From contig JAFQSX010000011.1 of NCBI GenBank assembly GCA_017409345.1, positions 62,001-126,000 of the forward strand: a stretch of 64,000 nt of DNA. Reading direction: 5' to 3'. This DNA comes from Muribaculaceae bacterium (GTDB taxonomy: Bacteria; Bacteroidota; Bacteroidia; Bacteroidales; Muribaculaceae). Made by a program: the position numbers and the translations under genes. Shown here in pieces: positions 17,834-25,385 of this stretch (positions within the stretch are counted from its first letter, which is position 1; each line of letters begins with the position of its first letter). The notes under the pieces were generated by a model. That model worked only from the letters and a program-made list of their open reading frames with translations, had not been told where the DNA came from and made no database searches.

Positions 17834-20800
17834 ATGGTGCATATCGATGATCTGGAATATAAGACAAGTTCACAATATCTAATTGAAGAATTGAAAAAAC
17901 GTATCATTGTACTTGATGGCGCAATGGGTACGATGATTCAACAACACAATCTATCGGAGCCCGATTTTCGTGGCACTCAATATGCATCATGGTCGTGCAA
18001 TCTCAAAGGGTGCAATGATATCCTCTGCATAACTGCTCCTCACATCATAAAAGATATCCATCTACAATATCTCAATTCCGGTGCGTCAATCATTGAAACC
18101 AATTCTTTCAATGGCAATGCTTTCTCTCTTGCCGACTATAATCTTGAAAATGAAGTAGAGACTATAAACATTGCTGCAGCGAAGGTCGCTCGCGAGGCTG
18201 CCGATGAATATATGGATAAAAATCCAGGCAATATGTGTTGGGTTGCCGGTAGCATTGGACCGACAAGCAAATCACTTTCAATGGCCTCATCTCTTGGCGA
18301 GAACATCAGTTGGGATTCTCTAGTTGACACTTATATTTTACAAATGAGAGCATTGATAAATGGAGGAGTTGATTTATTTCTTATCGAAACAATATTTGAC
18401 ACCCTAAATGCAAAGGCTGCCGTCTATGCTGCTCGCCGTGCCATGGAGTTGGAAGACATAAAAATCCCATTAATGATTTCAGCCACACTCACACAGACAG
18501 GACGCACCCTTTCGGGACAGACACTTGATGCCTTTGTCGCGTCCATTTCGCATTGCCAACCATTATCTATTGGGCTAAATTGTGGTTTTGGAGCCGACAT
18601 GCTTTCTCCTCACATTGAATCTTTACAGACAATTCCTTTTGCAGTGAGTATGCACGCTAATGCCGGACTACCTAACGAAATGGGAGAATATAACGAAACT
18701 CCATCAACAATGGCACAAAAAATCAAACCATTGATTGATAAAGGATTGATCAATATCGTCGGTGGTTGCTGTGGCACTACTCCGGCACACATCAAAGCAA
18801 TCGCAAACATCGTAAAAGAGGAAAAAGAAAAAAAGAAAGAGGTAAAAGCACTCAACTCTCAACTCACGACTCCCGATTCTCGTTGCCTTCTTGCCGGACT
18901 TGAAGCAATGGAAATAAGTCCCGAACGCAATTTTGTAAATGTCGGAGAACGATGCAATGTTGCCGGCAGTCGCAAATTTCTGCGATTAATCAACGAGAGT
19001 AACATTTCCGAAGCATTACAGATTGCTTGTTCACAAGTTGATGCCGGTGCACAAATAATTGACATAAACATGGACGATGCCATGCTCAATGCCGAGAAAG
19101 AGATGGCTCAATTTATAATTAAACTTGGCGAAGAGCCTCAAACGGCTCGTGTGCCATTCATGATTGACTCTTCAAAATGGGAAGTAATCACTTCGGCTCT
19201 CAAACTCGTACAAGGGAAAGCCATTGTTAATTCAATAAGCCTTAAAGAGGGAGAAGAGGCATTTATCGCTAAGGCTCGCCATATCCACGAAATGGGGGCG
19301 GCTGTTGTTGTGATGGCCTTTGACGAAAAAGGTCAAGCCGACACCTACGACCGCCGCATCGAGATATGTCGTCGTGCCTACGATATATTGACAACCAAAG
19401 TACATTTCCCTGCTTGCGACATAATTTTTGACCCAAATATATTGGCCGTTGCCACAGGCATTGAACAACATAATTCTTATGCTCTTGACTTTATCAATGC
19501 CACAAAATGGATTAAACAAAATCTCCCCGGCGCAAAAGTGAGTGGCGGAGTAAGTAACCTCTCATTCTCTTTCCGTGGCAATAATTATATCCGTGAAGCA
19601 ATGCATGCTCTCTTCCTATATCATGCAATAAAGGAAGGTATGGATATGGCTATTGTAAACGCTGCCACTCTCATGCCGGTTGATGAAATACCTCAGGATG
19701 TCAGAGTGGCTATTGAAGATGTGCTATTTAATCGTGATAACGATGCCACCTCACGTCTTATTGACATCGCTCAACGCATAAAAGAGGATATGAGTGGCGA
19801 AAAACTCAAACCTAACAATAACGATAGTATAGCACAATCCCTCTCTCCACAACAACAAGTTGAACGAATGCTCATAAAAGGGCTCTCCGACGGATTAGAG
19901 TCTCAACTTCAAGCCACTTTAGATCTCATTGGTTCGCCTATCAATGTAATCAACAATGTATTGATGCCTGCAATGAACAAAGTGGGACAAATGTTTGCCG
20001 AAGGAAAATTATTCCTCCCTCAAGTTGTAAAGAGTGCCCAGACAATGAAATGCGCCGTTGACATTCTCACCCCAATCATTGAAGCGGAAAAAGGGAAAAG
20101 TAAAGAGGTAAAAACTCTCAATACTCAACACCTAACCCTCAACTCCAAAAAGATTGTACTTGCCACAGTCAAAGGCGATGTACACGACATAGGCAAAAAT
20201 ATTGTTGCAATAATCCTATCATGTAACGGATATGACGTTATTGATATGGGCGTAATGGTTCCCAGCGAAGATATCATTGCAAAGGCTATTGAATCAAATG
20301 CCGACTTCATTGCGTTGAGTGGGCTCATCACCCCTTCTCTCGAGGAGATGTGTCGAGTGGCTCAACTTATGGAACAAAATGGAATGACTATACCATTGCT
20401 CATTGGTGGAGCAACTGCCTCTGAAATGCACACCGCGGTAAAAATCGCGCCATGCTATAGCCATCCTGTCATTTACATCAAAGATGCAGCATTAATTCCG
20501 TCAGAGATAGAGGCTTTTTACTCTACCGACAAAGCCAATGATTATCTTTCATCGCTATATACCCGCCAAGAAGAATTGCGACAATTACATGCGCAATCGC
20601 AACCATCTATATCGATTGAGGAAGCAAGAAAACATAAAGTCGAATATGACAATGATATTACAATTACCGTTCCCATTCATCAAGGGGCTCATGATTTATC
20701 ATTTACAATAGCCGAGGCTCGACAACTAATAAATTGGCGTGCATTCTTTGCCGTATGGAAACTTGATGCAGCATTTGCCGAGATTGCCAACATTAATGGC

Positions 20801-21475
20801 TGTGACCACTGTCGTGCACAATGGCTTGCTGCCGTGCCACAAGAGCAACGAGGAAAAGCAACAGAAGCAATGCAATTATTTAAAGAAGCCAACAGAGCTC
20901 TTGATTATCTTGAAACGATATTAACCGAAGGTTTAAAGGCACGTGTAATATTAATGCCCGCAGGAAGTAGCAACGAAGAAATTATCTATCACCACAATAA
21001 TTGCGCGCACACACTCCCTACTCCTCGACAATTGCATGGAGATGCCCCATACATGGCTCTTGCCGATTTCATTAAACCGATTGATAACGATGGAAACTTA
21101 TGTGATTGGATCGGAGCATTTGCCGTAACGGTAGGAATGGATATGCAAAAAATAATCAACAAATATCGTGACTTAAACGACGATTTCAAATCATTACTCT
21201 ATCAATCATTGGCCGACCGTCTTGCCGAAGCCACTACCGAGTTAATGTATCGTCATGTCAAAGAATATTTGTGGGGTTTTGACACAAAAGGTATCCGTCC
21301 GGCTATAGGATTCCCTTCTTTGCCCGACCAACGACTCGTTTTCCTTGCCGATAAAGTGATAAAATATTCCGAATTGGGTATTTCACTCACCGAAAACGGA
21401 GCACTCTACCCCTCAGCCTCAACCACAGGCTACATCATTGCTCATCCTCAAGCAAGATATTTCATTCTTGAATAG
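17834..21475 (+). CDS. metH: Cobalamin-dependent methionine synthase
   Basis: 1213-aa full-length MetH that transfers a methyl group from 5-methyl-THF via cobalamin to homocysteine. The domains follow in order. The homocysteine-binding barrel (about 10-330) has zinc Cys in GLNCGFGAD and GGCCGTTP. The pterin-binding domain spans about 360-630 (VGERCNVAGSRKF onward). The B12 module (about 660-890) has the axial-ligand motif GDVHDIGKNIV near residue 780. The reactivation domain spans about 920-1210. Both interdomain linkers carry similar Lys-rich, Leu-Asn-Ser/Thr-Gln insertions (see findings). Only 14 bp separate it from the GH20 gene, leaving no room for a cobalamin or SAM riboswitch of its own. 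Confidence 0.98.
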   Translation: MVHIDDLEYKTSSQYLIEELKKRIIVLDGAMGTMIQQHNLSEPDFRGTQYASWSCNLKGCNDILCITAPHIIKDIHLQYLNSGASIIETNSFNGNAFSLADYNLENEVETINIAAAKVAREAADEYMDKNPGNMCWVAGSIGPTSKSLSMASSLGENISWDSLVDTYILQMRALINGGVDLFLIETIFDTLNAKAAVYAARRAMELEDIKIPLMISATLTQTGRTLSGQTLDAFVASISHCQPLSIGLNCGFGADMLSPHIESLQTIPFAVSMHANAGLPNEMGEYNETPSTMAQKIKPLIDKGLINIVGGCCGTTPAHIKAIANIVKEEKEKKKEVKALNSQLTTPDSRCLLAGLEAMEISPERNFVNVGERCNVAGSRKFLRLINESNISEALQIACSQVDAGAQIIDINMDDAMLNAEKEMAQFIIKLGEEPQTARVPFMIDSSKWEVITSALKLVQGKAIVNSISLKEGEEAFIAKARHIHEMGAAVVVMAFDEKGQADTYDRRIEICRRAYDILTTKVHFPACDIIFDPNILAVATGIEQHNSYALDFINATKWIKQNLPGAKVSGGVSNLSFSFRGNNYIREAMHALFLYHAIKEGMDMAIVNAATLMPVDEIPQDVRVAIEDVLFNRDNDATSRLIDIAQRIKEDMSGEKLKPNNNDSIAQSLSPQQQVERMLIKGLSDGLESQLQATLDLIGSPINVINNVLMPAMNKVGQMFAEGKLFLPQVVKSAQTMKCAVDILTPIIEAEKGKSKEVKTLNTQHLTLNSKKIVLATVKGDVHDIGKNIVAIILSCNGYDVIDMGVMVPSEDIIAKAIESNADFIALSGLITPSLEEMCRVAQLMEQNGMTIPLLIGGATASEMHTAVKIAPCYSHPVIYIKDAALIPSEIEAFYSTDKANDYLSSLYTRQEELRQLHAQSQPSISIEEARKHKVEYDNDITITVPIHQGAHDLSFTIAEARQLINWRAFFAVWKLDAAFAEIANINGCDHCRAQWLAAVPQEQRGKATEAMQLFKEANRALDYLETILTEGLKARVILMPAGSSNEEIIYHHNNCAHTLPTPRQLHGDAPYMALADFIKPIDNDGNLCDWIGAFAVTVGMDMQKIINKYRDLNDDFKSLLYQSLADRLAEATTELMYRHVKEYLWGFDTKGIRPAIGFPSLPDQRLVFLADKVIKYSELGISLTENGALYPSASTTGYIIAHPQARYFILE

Positions 21476-21501
21476 CAACGGTGCAGAGTTGAATATTATA
21501 C

Positions 21502-22833
21502 TCAATCCTCTTTGATGCGAATCAAAGCATTGGTCAATATTGCCATTACTCCACCGGTAGTTATGCCCGATGAGAATATATTCCGAAGTGTTTCGGGTAA
21601 TTGCGACAATATTTCAGGAACAAGTTCTATACTTAAACCACAACTAAAACTAATAGCAATAACCAACGTGGCCTTACGATTGATTTCTTGCGAAGCTATA
21701 ATGCGAATCCCGGCAGCTGCTACTGTTCCAAACATCAGCAAGGTTGCGCCTCCTAATACGGGATCCGGCATCAGCGAAAACACTAAACCCACAGCCGGAA
21801 ACAAGCCCAATAACATTAACATAGCAGCAATAAAGAACCCCACATAACGGCTTGCTACGCCCGTGAGTTGAATCATTCCGTTATTTTGAGCAAAAATAGA
21901 ATTAGGAAATGAATTAAAAATACCTGCCAACATAGAATTTACGCCATCGCCCAAAATTCCACCCGAAGCCCTCTTCATAAACACCTCTCCCTCTACTGGT
22001 TGACCAGAGATGAGTGAATTGGCAGTTATATCACCATATGCCTCTATCGCAGTAATTAAATAAACCAGTGCAAGCGCTATGATAGATGACCAGTCAAATG
22101 AAATTCCATACTTAAAAGGCACCGGAATATTAAAGGTGCCGAAATTTTGCATAGCAGAAAAATTCACCATGCCCATCATCCAAGCCACGACATACCCTAC
22201 AACAAGCCCTATAACAATCGAACTCATGCGTAGATAATGGTTACTACTACGATTAAAAAACACAATAACCAACAACACTAATGCCGCTAATCCAATATTC
22301 TCAAATGCACCAAATGTTCCGGCGATTTTCGCAACCTCACCTCCTCCACAAGCTGTTATACCAACCTTTATCAAACTTAGTCCGATCAAAGTTACTACAA
22401 TACCCGACACCAAAGGTGTAATTATGCGACGAGTATATCTTAGCACACGACTCACCAACATTTCAACCACCGAGCCGGCAATCGTAGCGCCAAATATGGC
22501 TGGCAATCCACCAAGCATTCCCGCTGCAATAATCGGACCGATAAATGAGAAACTTGTTCCTTGTATGCACAACAAGCCACATCCCACCGGACCTACTCTG
22601 CGACATTGTATAAATGTTGCAATCCCTGACACAAACAATGACATCGAAACAAGAAATCCGGTTGTATCCAAATCTAAGTTCAATGCTCCGGCAATTATTA
22701 GTGGAGGGGTAATTATAGCCACAAACACTGCCAAAAGATGTTGCACTGCCGCAAAGATTGTTGCGCGAAAGGGAGGGCGATCCTCTAATCCATATATCAA
22801 CCCTTTAGGCTTATTATATGCTGTTGATTCCAT
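21502..22833 (-). CDS. NCS2-family xanthine/uracil permease
   Basis: 443-aa inner-membrane nucleobase transporter with about 12-14 hydrophobic segments. The NCS2 signature FAQNNGMIQLTGVASRYVG lies near residue 310 and the FSFIGPI region near residue 95. It sits upstream of, and convergent with, metH, and is followed on the same strand (higher coordinates, i.e. upstream) by xanthine phosphoribosyltransferase 34 bp away. That pairing supports xanthine as the substrate, as in the xpt-pbuX arrangement known from other bacteria. Here the order is xpt first, permease second. Confidence 0.93.
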   Translation of the reverse strand: MESTAYNKPKGLIYGLEDRPPFRATIFAAVQHLLAVFVAIITPPLIIAGALNLDLDTTGFLVSMSLFVSGIATFIQCRRVGPVGCGLLCIQGTSFSFIGPIIAAGMLGGLPAIFGATIAGSVVEMLVSRVLRYTRRIITPLVSGIVVTLIGLSLIKVGITACGGGEVAKIAGTFGAFENIGLAALVLLVIVFFNRSSNHYLRMSSIVIGLVVGYVVAWMMGMVNFSAMQNFGTFNIPVPFKYGISFDWSSIIALALVYLITAIEAYGDITANSLISGQPVEGEVFMKRASGGILGDGVNSMLAGIFNSFPNSIFAQNNGMIQLTGVASRYVGFFIAAMLMLLGLFPAVGLVFSLMPDPVLGGATLLMFGTVAAAGIRIIASQEINRKATLVIAISFSCGLSIELVPEILSQLPETLRNIFSSGITTGGVMAILTNALIRIKED

Positions 22834-22867
22834 TTTTATAATCGTTTTGCTCTCTTAATTTACTAAA

Positions 22868-23437
22868 TTATTCTCTAATTTTAATTTGACAGTCGTCTAA
22901 ACTTTCAATGATAGCCAATGATTCTACTCGAATGCCGGTTTGACGAAGTATATCTCCTCCTTGTTGGAATGCTTTCTCAATGAGAAATCCCATTCCAACT
23001 AGTTCGGCTCCGGCTTGTTGCACTAAATCAATCATCCCTTTTCCGGCATTGCCATTGGCAAGAAAATCATCAATAAACAAGACTTTATCACCGGGTTGTA
23101 AATAGTCCTTACTCACACACACCGTATAAAACTGATTTTTAGTAAAGGAAAATACTTCGGTTACCAACATATTCTCCATCGTACTCGGCTTACGCTTCTT
23201 GGCAAAAACCACTGGTAATTCTAACAAATACCCCACCATAATAGCCGGAGCAATACCACTTGCCTCCACCGTCAGAACCTTGTTAATCTGTGTATTTGCA
23301 AAACGACGAACAAACTCTACCGCCATCGATTTCATCAAAATAGGATCCATCTGATGATTGATAAAATTATCCACTTTTAATATACCCCCGGGGAAACAAC
23401 GTCCATCTTTTTTTATTCTATCTTTAAGAGCTTTCAT
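22868..23437 (-). CDS. xpt: Xanthine phosphoribosyltransferase
   Basis: Converts xanthine and PRPP to XMP for purine salvage. Starting at the ATG at 23437 gives 189 aa, the normal family length. An upstream in-frame start would add 24 unrelated residues and run across the promoter box. Motifs are [16 protein letters not shown] near the N-terminus, the base/5'-phosphate region VEASGIAPA, and the PRPP loop [13 protein letters not shown]. It is first in a two-gene operon with the xanthine permease. No purine riboswitch is apparent in the short leader. Confidence 0.95.
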   Translation of the reverse strand: MKALKDRIKKDGRCFPGGILKVDNFINHQMDPILMKSMAVEFVRRFANTQINKVLTVEASGIAPAIMVGYLLELPVVFAKKRKPSTMENMLVTEVFSFTKNQFYTVCVSKDYLQPGDKVLFIDDFLANGNAGKGMIDLVQQAGAELVGMGFLIEKAFQQGGDILRQTGIRVESLAIIESLDDCQIKIRE

Positions 23438-23460
23438 AAGTAAATCTATATTTGAAATAG

Positions 23461-23468
23461 CAAAGTTA
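23461..23468 (-). promoter_or_regulatory. -7 box upstream of xpt
   Basis: TAACTTTG on the minus strand, 23 bases before the xpt ATG. A TTTG lies further upstream (23500-23497) but with 28-base spacing, so the -33 element is unclear. Confidence 0.5.
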
Positions 23469-23614
23469 CATTTTTTTGTTAATATATATAGAACTACAAA
23501 TAAAAGCATTAGAAATATTGGTTGGTTTATGTTAAATATTTAAGAAGATGATGGGGGATTCACTCAACAAAGTGGATAACATTATATAGAGTGTTTATTA
23601 ATTATCTAAAAAAC

Positions 23615-23642
23615 TATAGGGTTATCTCACGATAACCCTATA
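23615..23642. terminator. Perfect 12-bp hairpin in the xpt-rnz gap
   Basis: TATAGGGTTATC and GATAACCCTATA flank a TCAC loop. Read on the minus strand the hairpin is followed by TTTTTT, like an intrinsic terminator, yet no minus-strand gene ends here. It could block antisense transcription from downstream or belong to the small frame that follows. Confidence 0.55.
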
Positions 23643-23668
23643 ATTGTAAACCTTAAAAATCTAATCCT

Positions 23669-23791
23669 ATGAAAAAACTAATTCAAATTTTCGCAATTGT
23701 GAATAATTCCACTTTTATTCTTTTCTGCTGTTGTGTTGTATTTATAATACGGAGTTTTATTTCATTTGTTATATTATCACCCAATAATTAA
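23669..23791 (+). CDS. Possible 40-codon membrane peptide
   Basis: ATG at 23669 opens a 40-codon frame. Its hydrophobic product starts MKKLIQIFAIV and continues through FILFCCCVVFIIRSFI, suggesting one membrane span. It is preceded by a Bacteroidales-looking AT-rich leader and the 23615-23642 hairpin. No -7 box was found close by, and the frame may be chance. This gap (23438-23853) otherwise holds only the xpt and rnz promoters. Confidence 0.25.
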   Translation: MKKLIQIFAIVNNSTFILFCCCVVFIIRSFISFVILSPNN

Positions 23792-23797
23792 TATTTT

Positions 23798-23829
23798 TTT
23801 GCAATTATCCCGTTTTATGACTATTTTTG
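23798..23829 (+). promoter_or_regulatory. rnz-tadA promoter
   Basis: TTTG (23798-23801), 20-base spacer, TATTTTTG (23822-23829); the rnz ATG follows 24 bases later. Confidence 0.75.
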
Positions 23830-23853
23830 TGAGTCGAGAAAAGCATTTTTAGT

Positions 23854-24768
23854 ATGGCTCAATTTCAATTAAACATTCTTGGTTGTGGTTCAGCAATACC
23901 AACAGCCCGGCACAACCCTTCATCTCAAATCCTTGACATTAGAGATAATCTTTTTATGATTGATTGTGGCGAAGGTGCGCAACTGACTATGCGTAAAATG
24001 CGCCTCAAATACACCCGCCTCAATCACATCTTCATAAGTCATCTACATGGAGATCACTGTTTTGGGCTTATTGGACTACTCTCGTCAATGGCACTTCAAG
24101 AGAAAAGCGGGACAGTCACTATCCACATTTTTGAAGAAGGGGCCAACCTTTTTGATCAACAACTCAAATTTTTCTGCCGCGACATCCCATTTGAAATAAA
24201 ATTCAACATCATCAAGCCCGAGAAAGCATTGATTTTTGAATCACACGCCATCACCATTGAAACTATCCCTTTGTTTCACCGAGTGCCATGCGTGGGATTT
24301 ATATTTAAGGAAAAAACCAAATTACGCCATCTCAAGGGTGACATGGTGAAATTCTACAATATCCCCATAAAAGAATTACATGGCATTAAAGAAGGGAATG
24401 ATTATGTTACTCCCGAAGGAGTTTTAGTCACAAATTCACAACTCACTACCGACCCCGATCAAGTGATGAGTTATGCTTATTGTTCCGACACGGCTTTTAA
24501 TCCTCAAGTTGCCGAAATGATCAAGGGTATAAACACTATTTACCATGAAGCAACCTACACCAATGATTTTGCGCATTTGGCACGACAACGAGGGCATTCA
24601 ACATCGGCCGAGGCGGCTCGCATTGCACAAATGGCTGGCGCAGAACGCCTTATTCTGGGACATTTTTCAAAAAGATATCGCGATGAATCACCTATTATTA
24701 ACGAAGCAACAGAAATATTCCCCAACACCATTCTTGCCAACGATGGAATGAGAATTGATTTATTATGA
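23854..24768 (+). CDS. rnz: Ribonuclease Z
   Basis: Metallo-beta-lactamase-fold endonuclease that trims tRNA 3' ends. At 304 aa it has the normal short-form RNase Z length. The zinc motif SHLHGDHCFGL lies at about residues 60-70, preceded by DCGEGAQLTMRKM. Further metal ligands are in YCSDTAF and the C-terminal LILGHFSKRY, and the RGHSTSAEAA helix is also conserved. It overlaps the tadA start by 4 bp (ATGA), so two tRNA-maturation enzymes are translationally coupled. Confidence 0.96.
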   Translation: MAQFQLNILGCGSAIPTARHNPSSQILDIRDNLFMIDCGEGAQLTMRKMRLKYTRLNHIFISHLHGDHCFGLIGLLSSMALQEKSGTVTIHIFEEGANLFDQQLKFFCRDIPFEIKFNIIKPEKALIFESHAITIETIPLFHRVPCVGFIFKEKTKLRHLKGDMVKFYNIPIKELHGIKEGNDYVTPEGVLVTNSQLTTDPDQVMSYAYCSDTAFNPQVAEMIKGINTIYHEATYTNDFAHLARQRGHSTSAEAARIAQMAGAERLILGHFSKRYRDESPIINEATEIFPNTILANDGMRIDLL

Positions 24769-25211
24769 CACTATTTGATGAAGATATAAAATATATGCGT
24801 ATGGCTCTCGACGAGGCTCACAAAGCATTTGATGCCGATGAAATTCCTATCGGCGCTGTTGTTGTGTGTCAAGGGCGTGTCATCGGTCGTGGACACAATC
24901 TCACCGAAATGCTCAATGATGTTACCGCCCATGCCGAAATGCAAGCCATTACTGCAGCAGCAAATACTCTTGGGGGCAAATATCTGCAAGATTGCACCCT
25001 ATATGTTACAGTCGAGCCTTGCTTGATGTGTTCCGGAGCTATTGGCTGGAGCCAACTGTCACGCATTGTATATGGTGCAAGCGATGATAAGCGAGGCTAC
25101 TCAACATTTATCCATCGACACCCATTCCACCCCAAGGCCGCTATCACCCCCGGAGTGCTTGCCGATGAGTGTAAAGAGTTGATGCAACTATTCTTTAAGA
25201 AGAAACGATAA
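24765..25211 (+). CDS. tadA: tRNA-specific adenosine deaminase (TadA) / cytidine-deaminase family
   Basis: 148-aa zinc deaminase, most likely the enzyme converting A34 to inosine in tRNA-Arg(ACG). The zinc site is HAEMQAI (His and catalytic Glu) plus VEPCLMCSGAI (two Cys). MRMALDEAHKAFDADEIPIGAVVV at the N-terminus is typical of TadA. A guanine deaminase is less likely given the length and the coupling to rnz. It ends before a bidirectional terminator. Confidence 0.93.
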   Translation: MTLFDEDIKYMRMALDEAHKAFDADEIPIGAVVVCQGRVIGRGHNLTEMLNDVTAHAEMQAITAAANTLGGKYLQDCTLYVTVEPCLMCSGAIGWSQLSRIVYGASDDKRGYSTFIHRHPFHPKAAITPGVLADECKELMQLFFKKKR

Positions 25212-25333
25212 CTAATATTTTAAAAAACTTAACACCAATCATAATGCATCAACAATCGTTTCTATGTAATCCCCACCCTCGCCGCTAAATGGACTTTCTA
25301 ATTCCGTTCTGATATTTGAAACTCTACATAATA

Positions 25334-25365
25334 AAAGTGGGCAACTCAATCGAGTAGCCCACTTT
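25334..25365. terminator. Bidirectional terminator between tadA and the glucosaminidase gene
   Basis: AAAGTGGGC / GCCCACTTT stem extended by ACTC/GAGT, located between convergent genes. A T-rich run follows on the minus-strand side (TTTTATTA). Confidence 0.8.
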
Positions 25366-25385
25366 CGCTTTACTAGTAATATTCG

